A DNA stretch of 64,000 bases. It comes from Omphiscola glabra (lineage: Eukaryota; Mollusca; Gastropoda; Lymnaeidae). A model generated the notes under the pieces. That model worked only from the letters and a program-made list of their open reading frames with translations. It ran no database searches and was not told the origin of the DNA. Shown here one piece after another: positions 33,680 to 46,186 of the stretch. The position numbers and the translations under genes were made by a program. The stretch lies in the NCBI GenBank assembly GCA_964017045.1, contig OZ024794.1, positions 32,282,315-32,346,314 on the forward strand, given 5' to 3'. Positions within the stretch are counted from its first letter, which is position 1. Each line of letters begins with the position of its first letter.

Positions 33680-34590
33680 TTCAAGGATGATCTGTCTGAC
33701 TATCTGTCTCTCTGTCTCTCTGTCATTCTGTCTGTCTCTCTATCTGTGTGTCTCTCTGTCTGTCTCTCTGTCTCTGCCTATCTCTCTGTCTGTCTCTCTT
33801 TCTCTCTGTCTCTCTCTCTCTGTCTATATATCTGTCATTATGTCTGTCTCTCTGCCTATCTCTCTGTCTGTCTGTCTCTCTGTCTGTCTCTCTGTCTGTC
33901 TCTCTGTCTATCTCTCTGTCTGTCTCTCTGTCTGTCTCTCTGTCTCTCTCTCTGTCTACATCTCTCTCTGTCTGTCTGACTGCCTGTCTGTTTGTCTGTT
34001 TGTCTGTTTATCTATCTATCTACCTATCTATCTATCCTCTACCTATCTACCTATTTACCATCTACATGCCTACCTACCTACCTGCCCACCTACCTACCTA
34101 CCTACCTAACTACCTACCTACCTATCTACCTAACTATCTACCTATCCAGCTACTATCTACAGACCTGTTTACCCTCAAAATCTTAAAATCGTTCAATTTC
34201 ATTTCAAAATCTTTCAATACATTATCTCAGTAAACACTCAGTATATATAATGTATACACATCAAAATCGTACATTGTACGCCAAAATCGTAAGAATAAAC
34301 AGGTCTGTATCTATCTACCCATCTATCTACTTATCTCCCTACCTACCTACCTACCTACATATCTATCTACCTACTTACCTACCTACCAACCTACCTACCT
34401 ACCAACCTACCTACCTTTCTACCTATCTATCCATTCATCCTCTCACCCACCTACCCTTCCATACATCCATCCATCTTTTCATCCATCCATTGGTCTAGCT
34501 ATCTTTTATCTACATCTCTATCTATCTATCATCTATATGTGTATTTGTATGCCTGTCTGTCTGTCTGTCTTTCTATCTCTCTATCTAATA
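33680..34590. repeat. Compound CTGT/CTCT/CTAC/CTAT microsatellite
   Basis: Left part (33680-34000) CTGTCTCT-rich; middle (34000-34180) CTAC/CTAT; a gap of about 120 bp; then 34300-34590 CTAC/CCAT/CTGT. The long Leu/Ser/Tyr-rich open frames are translations of the repeat. Confidence 0.95.
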
Positions 34591-34599
34591 AAATCTCTA

Positions 34600-36185
34600 T
34601 TTTTAAAATTAAATTTTCACTTGTGTAAAGTGATTGGGTTTTGATATCCCTTGTGATAATTATGAAAATGTTTTTATGTTTTGTTAAAGTCATTGATTTT
34701 CTTAATTGGTTAACATATGTTCATATGTAAAATGAGAATATAGCTTCTTTTTTTTTTTACAACTGAATTGTCATTGGATTGAAAGATATTGTCATCCAAG
34801 TAAAAATGCATGAAATCCATTTCCTACCATCGATATAAATGTATCGAAGAAGGTTAATTATTGATCAAATTTATTCTGAGGCTTATCTTGTGCTGCATTG
34901 GGCAAAATGAATGTATAGTGTATAGTGGACTACACAGGGTTTAAAAAATATAAATAATACATCCACTGGATTGTAGAAGAATTTTTATTGCATTTAATAT
35001 GCTTATTTCTTATCTAGATCAGTGATAAGTGCATTAAAATGCTATTTGGCTATTTAGTTTTGCTACACCAATTTAATTAAAAGGCATATTCTTATTAAAA
35101 TTATTTTCAAATGTAGAGTTTTTACTACTTTATAAATTTTATAAAAGTTTATTTTTGGAATTAATAAAAAGTACAAACTTATTAAATATTAAAAATACAA
35201 AGCTAAATTAGTATTTAAGTTTCAATGCCATTTATTAATTTTACTTATAAGACGGGGGAATGTACATCGTCAGTTTTGTCACGCTCTTTTATTAAATCAG
35301 ATAACTTTTAGCTTTGGCTAAATATGAAATTCGCACTATGACGTCATTTGCGTGATTATTTAGAACTAATTAATTTTATTTCGCCTTATTGACAACGCGC
35401 TAAAGAACGCACTAACAACAACTGATGTTTAGGTTTTCCCGATAAATGACATTATGGTGTATTTCTTTGATCATATTTTTTCTTTTTTTTTTCATAACTT
35501 TCAAACGCATATAAAATGCTTAAGATAGTTCCTTAGTTGTTTCTTTATATGTATTTGTAATTTATAATAATAATATTTAAACTTTTGCTAAAATAAAAGC
35601 GGAAATATAATATTTTTTGCGCATGTAAATTTATTCGATTTCCGTAAAATAATAGAAAATAACTATGTTTGTTTTTAAGAGTCCGAACGTATCAAAATAT
35701 TTTCGCCTCTTTGGCGTTATGTCCCTATAGCTCATTCTTATATATATATATACATATATATATAAATATATATCATCTAGCGTTGTTATCGGGAATTAAA
35801 TTTTGCGAGCTAGTGAAGTCATTATTGAACCATACTTTTTTTTTCAAACATATAGAACTTATTTGTAAATAAACTCTCAATACCAAATACGCTGCACAGG
35901 ACGCAGCCAGCTTGTTAGGACACACCGTTAATGGAAGCATTGACACCAAAAGCTTGTAATATATATAAGAGATTGCTATTAATAACAAACAATGATAATG
36001 TGTAACTTAAAAACTGTGTCCTGCTAACACAAACTAAAAAAAAAAATTTAACTGAATTTCCAAGCTCAGTGACTAATTCTCCCCCCCCCCCTTTTTTTTT
36101 TGTCACCCCAATAATCTTTCAATAGTTTTCCTGTGGAATTTGCAACGAACTCCCGATGTTGGCAAACGGTCGTTTAAACAACTTA
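34600..36185. other. AT-rich intergenic, no feature recognised
   Basis: Very AT-rich, with a short (TA)n near 35738-35770 and C/T homopolymers near 36081-36100. No conserved frame, transposon ends or duplication in this window. Confidence 0.5.
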
Positions 36186-36189
36186 TTTC

Positions 36190-36410
36190 TTTTTATAGCC
36201 CCTTCTAACCTATTTCTTTACAGCGCTCTGTCTAACCTTTTTCTTTATAGCACTTTGTCTAACCAATTTCTTTACGGCGCTCTGTCTTACTAATTTCTTT
36301 ACAGCGCTCTGTCTAACTAATTTCTTTGCTCACTTTGTCTAACTAAATTCTTTGCAGCACTTTGTCTAACCAATTTTCTTTACAGCGCCCTGTCTAACAG
36401 GGTTATTTTA
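36190..36410. repeat. 27-bp minisatellite (~8 units)
   Basis: The unit is close to TAATTTCTTTACAGCGCTCT plus GTCTAAC. Units vary in length by a few bases. Confidence 0.85.
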
Positions 36411-36524
36411 TTTATACTTTATGCATTAGTTATTTTGACAGAAACAAACCTTTATTTTTAAATAGAGAAATAGTTTTTATTTAAACTTTATTTACAGAAC
36501 TAACCGATTGCTTCCTTTAGTTAT

Positions 36525-36660
36525 AGTCACAGAGCCAACACTTTGGCTACTTTAGTTCTATTGACAGAGCCAACACTTTGGCTACTTTAGTTCTATTGAC
36601 AGAGCTAAAACTTTGGCTACTTTAGTTCTATTGACAGAGCCAACACTTTGGCTACTGAAG
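36525..36660. repeat. 35-bp minisatellite (~4 units)
   Basis: The unit contains GCTACTTTAGTTCTATTGAC, then AGAGCCAACACTTTG; starts at 36546 and 36581. Confidence 0.88.
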
Positions 36661-37022
36661 TTATATTCGACGACACACACAAAAGATTATCGTACATGCT
36701 CCATCTTGTATGAAGTTCCATTCGAACACTTGATCGATTTCGACAGAGCACAAAAGCCACTAGAAAACTTAATCCCGAAAAATATTTGAAGCAACATCTG
36801 GACTTCTCTTGCGCAAATACGTGGGTGAAACGCAAAAAACATTCCTAAGCATATTTCTCGTCAATTGAAGTATTTAACAGTAAAGCCTCCTTATCAATCC
36901 ATTCTTACTCCAGGTACAGAGCCTTCATTGCTGTACGGTATAATTGAAAGATGCATACACTTGTGTTCAATACGTTCCCAGTAAGACGAATGAATTGAAG
37001 ACTGAAATATCTATTTCTAGAT
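36661..37022. other. Intergenic, no feature recognised
   Basis: About 360 bp of unique-looking sequence left of the MITE. A minus-strand frame of 72 codons (36617-36835) begins here but partly covers the array and has no recognisable family. Confidence 0.4.
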
Positions 37023-37185
37023 CAGTGGCGTAACAGCGGCTTTGCATTGGGGCAGTTGCCAAGGGCGCCGGCCTGCGCTAGTTCAAAAGGGCGCCGCTAA
37101 ATCTCTAAAGCTGAAACCTGTTAATTTATCAAGGGCGCCGACAATAAATTAGCCAAGGGCGTCAAAAAACCCAGCCACGCCTCTG
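37023..37185. mobile_element. GGCGCC-rich hAT-type MITE (163 bp)
   Basis: Ends CAGTGGCGTAAC and CCAGCCACGCCTCTG. Flanking 8-mers TTCTAGAT (37015-37022) and TTATAGAT (37186-37193) agree at 7 of 8. Shares the CCAAGGGCGCCGGCCTGCGC interior with 12213-12364 in reverse orientation, so both belong to one family. Confidence 0.82.
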
Positions 37186-37529
37186 TTATAGATGAACAAG
37201 ACCCTTTGGAAAAAAAATAATTCTTTTCTTGACCATTCAATGTCGCCGATACAACTACGCTATCACGTGAGCTGACCATGATAGTTAGGATATTAAATGT
37301 AACTACATGTATACTATCTCATTTATCACACATATAGGATTTTTGACACTGGGTTGTGTTGTCTCGTCATAAGACGATGACAATTCTATTTGCGTTATAC
37401 TGTCATTTAGTTATTCATTATATTTTTATGATGGGGGTGCCCTTTATTAGATTTAGATTTTTGTTCAGAATACTAGTAATCAGTGGACTTGAAATAATCG
37501 ATTACATTTATTGCATAACCTGTCGTTTA

Positions 37530-37690
37530 CTCACACACACACACACACAAATACACACACACATACACACACAAACACACACACAAATACATACACACAC
37601 ATTATCACACACACATTATCACACACACACAAAGACGCATACATATACACATACAAACTCACATATATGCACACACTTAATTACAAACAC
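37530..37690. repeat. CA-rich microsatellite
   Basis: Imperfect (CA)n with ACACACAAATACACAC variants. Confidence 0.9.
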
Positions 37691-37754
37691 ATCTAAAGGA
37701 AAGCGTTTAAAAAACGTCTATAGGCCTTAGAATGCATCAACTTTATGTGTTAAT

Positions 37755-38135
37755 GTCATAGCAGGGCTTTAGAATAAATCTATAGGTTGGTGTCAATTCC
37801 TTAGCAGGGCTTTAGCATAAATCTATAGATTGGTGTCAATTCCTCAGCAAGGCTTTAGAATAAATCTATAGGTTGGTGTCAATTCCATAGCAGGGCTTTA
37901 CAATAAATCTATAGGTTGGTGTCAATTCCTTAGCAGGGCTTTACAATAAATCTATATGTTGGTGTCAATTCCTTAGCAGGGCTTTACAATAAATCTATAG
38001 GTTGGAGTCGATTCCATAGCAGGGCTTTACAATATATCTATAGGTTGGTGTCGATTCCTTAGCAGGGCTTTACAATAAATCTATAGGTTGGTGTCAATTC
38101 CTTAGTAGGCCTTAGCAGGGCTTTACAATAAATCT
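37755..38135. repeat. 43-bp minisatellite (~9 units)
   Basis: The unit contains GGTTGGTGTCAATTCCTTAG, then CAGGGCTTTACAATAAATCT; starts at 37785 and 37828. Confidence 0.92.
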
Positions 38136-38229
38136 ATGCCACCCAGCTCCCCTATAGAATCTTATATACAATTTTATATTATTATAATTTTATGTAGCAA
38201 GCTGGCTAAACTATGAAGAGCCTTTGCAT

Positions 38230-38660
38230 GGGCTCTTTAGCCTTGCGGCTCCAGGGGCATCGGGTGTAGTTCGGCAGTGGCTCCAGGGCTGCTGGTGCAG
38301 TTGGGCAATGGCTCCAGGGAACCTAGAGTGCAATTGGGCAGTGGCTCCAGGGGGCCTCGGGTGCTGTTGGGCAGTGGCTCCAGGGGGCCTCGGATGCTGT
38401 TTGACAGTGGCTCCAGGGGCATTGGGTGCAGTTGGGTAGATTGAGTACGTGGAGCTGGTCAATTTTTTTGCAACCAGTGGCTCCAGGGGGGCCTAGAGTG
38501 CAGTTGGACAGTGGCTCCAGGGGACCTAGAGTGCAGTTGGTCAGTGGCTCCAGTGGCCTAGAGTGCAGTTAGGCAGCGGCTCGAGGTGACCTACAGTGCA
38601 GTTGGGCAGTGGCTCCAGGGGGTCTTTGGTGCAGTTGGGCAGTGGCTCGAGGGGCATCGG
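38230..38660. repeat. 33-bp GC-rich minisatellite (~12 units)
   Basis: The unit contains GTGGCTCCAGGGGGCCTCGG, then GTGCTGTTGGGCA (38341, 38374). A non-repeat break near 38430-38470 separates two blocks. In-frame translations (PGATAQLHPRP) are artefacts. Confidence 0.9.
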
Positions 38661-39117
38661 GTGCAGTTGGATAGAATGAGTACGTGGGGCTGGTCAATAT
38701 TTTTTTGCAAACAAAAATGTCTGCAGTTATCCTAAAATGCAGCCTTTGCATTAAATAAAATAGATAGCCCCCGGGGCGGAACCCCACCCCCCACCCCCCA
38801 CCTTCCCATGCTCGGATGTTTAACGGGCCCCAAGTTGTGATGGGGAATTTCATCTTTGAATGCAGAAGTCACAAAACTGAACAGTGGTCGTAGTCTCCGT
38901 CAAATGTCTCCTGATCTGAAACTATTCATGTGTCATGAAAAGAAGCGTCACCTTACTAGTTATGTGGTACTAACGGCTGATTGAAACATTTTTTTTTTAC
39001 TCTTCATAACATCATAGACTTAAATTAATACGGAGGTTGTTGTTAACAAGATCACTGTTAAGATGATGCAATGTGTTTAAAGAAGTTGAGTGTTTAAATT
39101 CAAGGGTGTCACTCGTC

Positions 39118-39470
39118 ACCTTTTTCTCCACAGTCTGTCTAACATTACCCACTTTTTCTCTACAGTCTGTCTAACTTACCCACTTTTTCTCTACAGTCTG
39201 TCTAACATTACCCCCTTTTTCTCTACAGTCTGTCTAACATTACGCCATTTTTCACTACCGTCTGTCTAACATTACCCACTTTTTCTCTACAGTCTGTCTA
39301 TCAATACCCCCTTTTTCTCTGAAGTCTGTCTATCAATACCCCCTTTTTCTCTACAGTCTGTCTATTAATACCCCCTTTTCTCTACAGTCTGTCTATCAAT
39401 ACCCCCTTTTTCTCTACAGTCTGTTTAACATTACCCCCTTTTTCTCTACAGCCTGTCTAACATTACCCCT
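39118..39470. repeat. 32-bp minisatellite (~11 units)
   Basis: The unit contains CTTTTTCTCTACAGTCTGTC, then TAACATTACCCC. It resembles a tandem polypyrimidine-CAG splice acceptor, but no exons adjoin. Confidence 0.9.
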
Positions 39471-39554
39471 CAATCTAACTTATATGTAAATATAACGATT
39501 TTTTTTAAAAATTCCTTCACAACTCTGATACGCCATAGTTGGACTTCATGTTTC

Positions 39555-39850
39555 GCTGTCAACAACACACTTCAATACAGCTTCTCCCTTCATGTCTCGC
39601 AGTCAACAACACACTTCAATACAGCTCCTCCCTTCATGTCTCGCAGTCAACAACACACTTCAATACAGCTCCTCCCTTCATGTCTTGCAGTCAACAACAC
39701 ACTTCACTACAGCTCCTCCCTTCATGTCTTGCAGTCAACAACACACTTCACTACAGCTCCTCCCTTCATGTCTCGCAGTCAACAACACACTTCAATACAG
39801 CTCCTCCCTTCATGTCTTGCAGTCAACAACACACTTCAATACAGACCCTT
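39555..39850. repeat. 44-bp minisatellite (~7 units)
   Basis: The unit contains AGTCAACAACACACTTCAAT, then ACAGCTCCTCCCTTCATGTC and TCGC; starts at 39601 and 39645. All three plus frames are open because the unit lacks stops and 44 is not a multiple of three. Confidence 0.92.
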
Positions 39851-39956
39851 TATGTTGACCCAATCAGAGAAAAGCTAATCGAATCAAAAGTAAAAATGCA
39901 CGAAAAAAAAAGACAAAGATACATTTGGGGATACTTAAATGATCAATGTGTTAGAG

Positions 39957-40153
39957 CAGTGTTTCTCAACCTTTCTAATGCCGCGACCCTTTAATACAAT
40001 TCCTCATGTTGTGGCGACCCCCAGCCACAAAATAATTTTCGTTGCTATTTTATAACTGTAGAGTATATGTGTTTTCAAATGGTCTTAGGCGACCCTTGTG
40101 AAAAGGTCGTGCGACCCCCAAAGGGATCGCGACCCACAGGTTGAGAATAGCTG
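39957..40153. mobile_element. SPIN-like non-autonomous hAT element 3 (197 bp)
   Basis: Opposite orientation to copies 1 and 2. It starts CAGTGTTTCTCAACC and ends GGTTGAGAATAGCTG. The exact 8-bp duplication TGTTAGAG lies at 39949-39956 and 40154-40161. Contains TTGTGGCGACCCCCAGCCAC and TGGTCTTAGGCGACCC. Confidence 0.92.
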
Positions 40154-40287
40154 TGTTAGAGAAATGACAGACAGTAAACGTTGCGTCTTTCAACCCATTT
40201 CGAAATTACATAATTTATATTTTGTTGAGCAATTTTAGTTTATTGTAAAGATGTCCATAACATGTTACTGCTTTTAGTTTTTTTTAC

Positions 40288-40383
40288 ACAACAATCGCTT
40301 GGAACCACCTGGGCAACACCGCCGTGAACTCGACATCTATCGAAAGCTTCAAGGCTGCCCTGGCGTCTGCTAGGAGCCGTTAG
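40288..40383 (+). mobile_element. LINE ORF2 C-terminal remnant
   Basis: The frame reads TTIAWNHLGNTAVNSTSIES, then FKAALASARSR and a stop. This matches the C-terminal motif (R-T-I-x-x-W-N-x-L-P...S-x-x-x-F-K-x-x-L) of animal LINE ORF2 proteins. About 75 bp of 3' UTR-like sequence follow (GGCATCATCGCTTCCCCAAC onward). Confidence 0.7.
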
Positions 40384-40459
40384 GGTGGCATCATCGCTTC
40401 CCCAACCCTTGCACATATGTCGGTACATGAATGCAGCAACGTACCCCACCAGAACCAGA

Positions 40460-41790
40460 AAATAAAAAAACTGAAAATGTTAAATTACAGTTTTAATTCA
40501 AACAACTCATTTGTCTTTTTCATTTTAATGTATGTTTTTAATTCTTTTAAAACATTTCCTTACTTTGGAAAAAGTGTTTCGTAATGAGTTAAATTTCTAA
40601 ATACTATTTAATTACCACCCTTCACAGACGTGTCGCTCTAACTTATAACCCGTTCCAAAATGGTCACGTGAGTTGCCTTGCAACCAATGAGAGAAAACGC
40701 TATGTTATCAAACACATCTTCTACGCAGCTGCCGGTCTCATAAATAATAATCAATGCTATTTGCTTAAAACCATTCCCTTTTTTTATATTTTTTAAAACT
40801 ATTATAATCTTCTTTGATTTTCCCCCCCTTAAGCTCAAACTTCAAAAATTCGAAATTCTATTATGTTGGTACGGGGCTTGGCATATTTTTTCCAGCACGA
40901 ACGTCATTTGGGTAACAAACGATTTTGCTATGCACGTCTCAGCTAGGTAGATTGTCTTTTTTTTTTCTTTAGCTTAATTACTAACATGAAAAAAAAAAAA
41001 AAACATTTAACCACAAAACTCGAACTCGTTTTTGAACAGTATTGCATCTACAAACGATGACTGTCATTATACCGTCTCTAAATGCGGCACAAATGGTGGC
41101 AGACGGTGGGGCTTGAAATGCAAACCTACACAAATCTACACGGTCGGTCTCTTCGTTTCGATTTCTTCCTACACTCTTGGGGGGCCTGGTAAATATGTAA
41201 ATCCGCTATATTTACGCCATCTGTCGGGCAGTGATTTCAGGTGGAGTTATTTTTTAAAAAAACCCATTAATATTGATCGGGACGAGGCCGCTGGGATTAA
41301 ATAGTGTTGTTTTTTTTTTTTTAATCAAATCTTTTAAAGCTAGGTCAACAGAAGCATACATTGTGGGGGCCAGTTTTGTTGAGTTATGAAACATTCCCAA
41401 AAAGCGCATTCTAGAACTGAAACAAATAATGCGTGATACAAAATCCTTGTATATCTACGGAGGAAAAATAGCCTAGGTTGAATGCACTTCGTCACCGATG
41501 TAGGCTTACAGTAGTGCAGGGTTTCCCAAACTGAGGTGCACGCACCACCAGGTTGGCGTGGGCTCTCATTTGAGCACATGCAGGTGAAAAGTGATGATAA
41601 GATCATGGGAGCCAGGGACTTTAATGTTATGATGTAGATTATAAAGGCGCTAATGTTTTCAATCTAGTCTTTAAAATACTACCTGATATAATAGGTCATT
41701 AGTTAAGTGGTTTTACAGCATTCTTAAGTTTTTTAAACGGAAATCCACTGATTTCCCCAAGTTTATAAGGAATCTTTACTTTTGTAAAGA
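40460..41790. other. Intergenic, mostly unrecognised
   Basis: AT-rich with several T/A homopolymers. A single hAT-type end, CAGGGTTTCCCAAACTG near 41517, has no identifiable partner. A 90-codon plus frame at 41032-41304 has no recognised family. Confidence 0.4.
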
Positions 41791-41797
41791 GGAAGGG

Positions 41798-42548
<751 letters not shown>

Positions 42549-42659
42549 TTCATTCTTGAATAGTTGCGAAAAAGTTATCTTTATTTGGTAAACTATATCT
42601 AACTTATGTACAAATTAATGTATGTATGTATGTCCCGAATGTACTTCTTTACCATTAAT

Positions 42660-43352
42660 CGAAAAGAGCGTAACATTTTGTGAGTTACACACATTTTACA
42701 ATATTCTCTTTTTGGACCGGGGCCCTAAATTCTCCCCCTCCATTCCTTTTTTTGTGAGCTACAGATAATTTCCGTATGCGTTCCTATACCATTCATCAGC
42801 ATTCAATAAAACGTATGTAAGTTGTTGTGCGCAGCAAACTTTTCTGAATTAGATTATCATTTTTTAAATATTGCTTTTTGGGCCGGGGGCCCTAAATTAT
42901 TTTTTTCATATATGAGCAATACAAATATAATTTCATTCAGTGCTATTGCATGGGTGGATGGAAATGAATCAAATACAAGTGACATTTAAATTTCAGTTTG
43001 TGTGTGAGTTAAGTAGAACCATTTTACAAGTTTACGTTTTGGGCTGGGGGCCTAATTTTAAAAATTATAATATTTGAGCTATATAAATATAATTTAAAAC
43101 AGAGCTACTGCATGGGTGGATCAATAGCTACAAGTGTGAGGACTAAATTTTGAAAATCCATGCTTCTCACGTTGACAGCTGTATGTTGCCTGCTCACGCG
43201 TCGTAAAAAATTCTAATTTCTTTGTGTACGCACCAGATGGAAAAGACAATAAATATTTTCTTTTATTAATTTTATATTACTTTAAAACTTAATTAAAGGA
43301 CAAACTTTTTTTCAATGAGTGGCATTGCAACGCATGCCGGGTTCTTGCTAGT
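42660..43352 (+). mobile_element. Helitron-like element with intact 3' end
   Basis: It carries the family words (GGGCCGGGGGCCCTAAATTA, GCTATTGCATGGGTGGATGG). The end has a hairpin, GGCAT-T-GC-AAC-GC-ATGCC at 43321-43338, followed by CTAG at 43348-43351 and a host T, the classic Helitron 3' structure. No Rep/helicase coding is present, so it is non-autonomous. The 5' boundary is a guess. Confidence 0.65.
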
Positions 43353-43949
43353 TACTTATATTGATTGGGGGGGGGGGGCACTCACCATTCAAAAGGTGGT
43401 GCAGACGCCCCAAGAAACAAGTAATATATCATGATTCAATCGCAATATTCTATTTTAAGGCGCTTGGTTTGTTTGCATAGTTCATTGAAGATGAATCTCA
43501 ACCCGACTACTAACAATTTCATTGTCATAGTTCCTAGACGACGAATCTCAACCCGACCACTAACAGTGTTGTTGTTTTTCTCTATTCATAGAATATGAAT
43601 CTCAAACGAATCACTCCCAATTTTTTTATTTTTTTTGTTGTTAATTTTGTATCTTTGCAGAGATGTATCATTTTTTTAAAATTCTTTTTTAAAGCTTTGT
43701 CGTTTTATAAAAGGATAACACATTTGTTTTACATCTGCTTGCTAACAATTCACAGGCTCCTAATTTTCAGCACTAGAAGCCCTGACAGAATTTATAACTC
43801 ATAAATGTATCATTTCTAGAAATAAATGTAAAAAACAAAAACTATGTTTAAAATAAATTAATTCAAAGTTGCTGATCAAATAGATCTTAAGTTGATGCAC
43901 ATATGATTGCGTGATTCCTTTTGGTATTGCAAACACCTGCTCAATTCTG

Positions 43950-44030
43950 TAATGGGCAATTATGTAATGGGCACTTATGTAATGGGAAATTACGTAATGG
44001 GAAATTATGTAATGGGAAATTATGTAATTG
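43950..44030. repeat. 15-bp minisatellite, unit 2 (~5-6 units)
   Basis: TGTAATGGGAAATTA-type units, counterpart of 16030-16212. Confidence 0.88.
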
Positions 44031-45037
44031 TACATTTTTGCTGCACTTAATGCAAAACGTGTAGACATTAAATTATGTGGAAGATTAAGTTAACCTCATA
44101 GTTAACGTGAATTGATTTTTCGATACCGTCATTGATTGAACTCGGCGTTCCTTGGGCACGAAGGCCTTTTGTCTGCGCATTTAAAACATTTATTTTGGGA
44201 TTTTTTTCTGGCGCAGAGTGCGGGGCGTTGTTTAATTATGAGAACACCCTCGTTTAGGATAATCTCCGTATCAAGGCTTAAAGAAGCTGTCTCTACCATT
44301 ACAGACTTTTCCCATATGCCATAGATGAGTTTCAAACATGGTGGTAGTTGGACCAAAACGTCACCGATTTCCGATAAATCTGAAGGGGCCTATTCAGAGA
44401 ATACGCATTCGAGTGGCCTGACATTAGTTGGTCCCATTTATACTTAATTTGACATTTTAAAAAATTAGCCGGAGTGACTCCTTTGGCCTGGTGTGTATCT
44501 AATAATACTTAACATGTGTTCTCATCTTACATTTAAGAGCGTAAAACAAGGTAAAATTTTGTGTAAAACGTATTTGTGTATAAAAAAAAAAATGCCCACA
44601 AGACATCTAGGTTTACAAGACAGAATGTTTATACATAAAATACTGAAATGTCGACAAATAAATATGGTTATTGAACGCCAAACAATTATAGGGTTCTTAA
44701 TTATTCAAGTATCAACCCCACACACACGTGATATTCTTGCCAAACAAAAATAGAAAGTACATTGCTTTGCAGTAGCCACGGCTCAATCATAAATTTTTGC
44801 TGTTGTAAAGATTGCATAGCAGTTTTAGCAAACAATGTCCTCCGTTTGACTGAAACTGTCCATTAAATGCAATGATTATTTAAAATTCATTTCCCATGTA
44901 TGTTCCCTGACTTAAGTAACACACACACACTAATGATGATAAAGTCAATGATATCAGTATTTTCATGTCTTCTTGACAGGTGAAATTAACGTGACCTCTA
45001 AAGAGTTTTTAAGACATTTAAAATATCTCTATTCTTA
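44031..45037. other. Region 3' of glycosyltransferase copy 2
   Basis: Aligns with 16213-17318 and 61451-62458, including a TTTGTCTGCGC word at about 44170 and a short CA run near 44921-44930. A minus frame at 44129-44356 is partly shared with unit 3 but not unit 1 and is not called as a gene. Confidence 0.45.
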
Positions 45038-46168
45038 TCACGTGACCATCTTGTTCTCCACGCGCCAAGAGCTGGCCTGCGTGTATATCCCTTTGATTAG
45101 GTCCCAATAACTCGAGAACAACTTGTCACTGATGGCGGACGCGAAGATCGGACACCTCGGCCCTTGAGTTCTGGTGCAGTCGAGCGCGTACAGTTCACTG
45201 AGCGTTATGTTCTGGTTCAGAGCATAGTTGTAGTAAGTGACCCTGCCCACCACGCTGGGCAGCATCCCGAAGAGATACACGTCGTCTATCCAGAAAAACG
45301 GGGTCGTCATAGCTGCCTCAAACATTGGGCCCATCAGGTCGGTCGTCATGATGACGACGAAGCCGCTGCAGTAGTCGTACGGGAACGTATTCCGTTTTGA
45401 GAAGACGTGCGCCTCGACCTTCCACTTGCCCTGCCGCAAGATGGGCATCTTGTCTTTGTGCCATAGATTGCAGAAAATGGACCTCGGCTTGCCACTCATG
45501 TGGTTCAGGAAGGAGTACAACAGTTTGTACATATTGATCATGACGTCATCGTCGATCTTGAGCACGAACCTCGAGTTGGGGCAGTATTCACTCACCCATC
45601 GGTATCCCATGACGCCCTTGAGCGACAGGTTGTGGTAGTCGTCGATGAAATCCCCCATGACGGTGTCGTTGTAGGTCGCGTGCTCGAGCCACAGCATGCG
45701 CTCGAGGGTTCGGTTGGCGGTCTTCCCCAACAGGAACGCCGTCCGAACCCGGAACGGGACGAATAGATCCTCGTTGCCGAAGGTGTCCCGAATCCGTTGA
45801 CGTCTCTCCAAGTTGGCGGGTGCCGTGTGAACGATGATGATGATGTCCAGTTCTTTGTCCCCACGACATCGGTCGGCGTCCACCATGATGTACCGTCCGA
45901 TCCTTTTGGCGGGGCACATGGCGTCGTTGGTGAGCCTGCTGTCGTTGAGCTCCAGTTTCATGGTGTCTAGCTTCTGCTTGACCACCGGGTTGACGGTCGT
46001 GTTCGCCCCGTCGCCGCCCGGGTTCGTTAAATAGACGTACGTGTGTGGCGAGTTCGAGATCAGCATGTTCTGGAGCAAGATAAACGACAGGTAGAGCAGG
46101 TTAATAATGATAACGACGGTGATGAGTACGCCGATGTTACCCTTCCTCAAAGCTCGCATGTTCACCAT
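45038..46168 (-). CDS. GT31 beta-1,3-galactosyltransferase-like protein, copy 2 (376 aa)
   Basis: Predicted type II Golgi membrane enzyme that would transfer galactose or N-acetylhexosamine from a UDP-sugar onto a glycan in beta-1,3 linkage; the exact donor and acceptor cannot be read from sequence. A short basic cytoplasmic tail (MVNMRALRKG) is followed by one membrane anchor (~residues 11-32), then a lumenal stem. Visible GT31 motifs: ERRQRIRDTFG (121-131), FVLKIDDDVMIN with metal-binding DDD at 206-208, and WIDDVYLFG (293-301, the E/D-D-V-Y-x-x-G motif). N-glycosylation sequons occur at N56, N75, N152, N167, N180 and N320. The length is normal for the family, with one uninterrupted coding exon. 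The start was chosen because MVN is shared by all three copies. The gene is strikingly GC-rich against AT-rich flanks. Confidence 0.9.
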   Translation of the reverse strand: MVNMRALRKGNIGVLITVVIIINLLYLSFILLQNMLISNSPHTYVYLTNPGGDGANTTVNPVVKQKLDTMKLELNDSRLTNDAMCPAKRIGRYIMVDADRCRGDKELDIIIIVHTAPANLERRQRIRDTFGNEDLFVPFRVRTAFLLGKTANRTLERMLWLEHATYNDTVMGDFIDDYHNLSLKGVMGYRWVSEYCPNSRFVLKIDDDVMINMYKLLYSFLNHMSGKPRSIFCNLWHKDKMPILRQGKWKVEAHVFSKRNTFPYDYCSGFVVIMTTDLMGPMFEAAMTTPFFWIDDVYLFGMLPSVVGRVTYYNYALNQNITLSELYALDCTRTQGPRCPIFASAISDKLFSSYWDLIKGIYTQASSWRVENKMVT

Positions 46169-46186
46169 TTTCTATGGAGTAAAAAA
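46169..46186 (-). promoter_or_regulatory. Putative 3' splice site before copy 2 start codon
   Basis: Minus-strand CTTTTTTACTCCATAG lies just before AAAATGGTG. The acceptor is TAG here, CAG in copies 1 and 3. Both are legitimate acceptors. Confidence 0.5.

Noticed and set aside
33533..34233. Overlapping Leu/Ser/Cys-rich frames of up to 161 codons
   Set aside because: They translate a compound tetranucleotide microsatellite in all frames.
37511..37730. His/Thr-rich frames
   Set aside because: They are translations of a CA microsatellite.
39118..39470. Series of splice-acceptor-like CTCTACAG words
   Set aside because: They are part of a 32-bp tandem repeat with no exon-like sequence between them.
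44129..44356. Minus-strand frame of 75 codons partly shared with 61610-61837
   Set aside because: The whole region is duplicated at nucleotide level, the frame is broken in unit 1, and lengths differ. Conservation of the frame is not shown.
45164..45917. Several frames opposite to or out of phase with glycosyltransferase copy 2
   Set aside because: They are shadows of the real GC-rich coding exon; the same shadows occur at copies 1 and 3.
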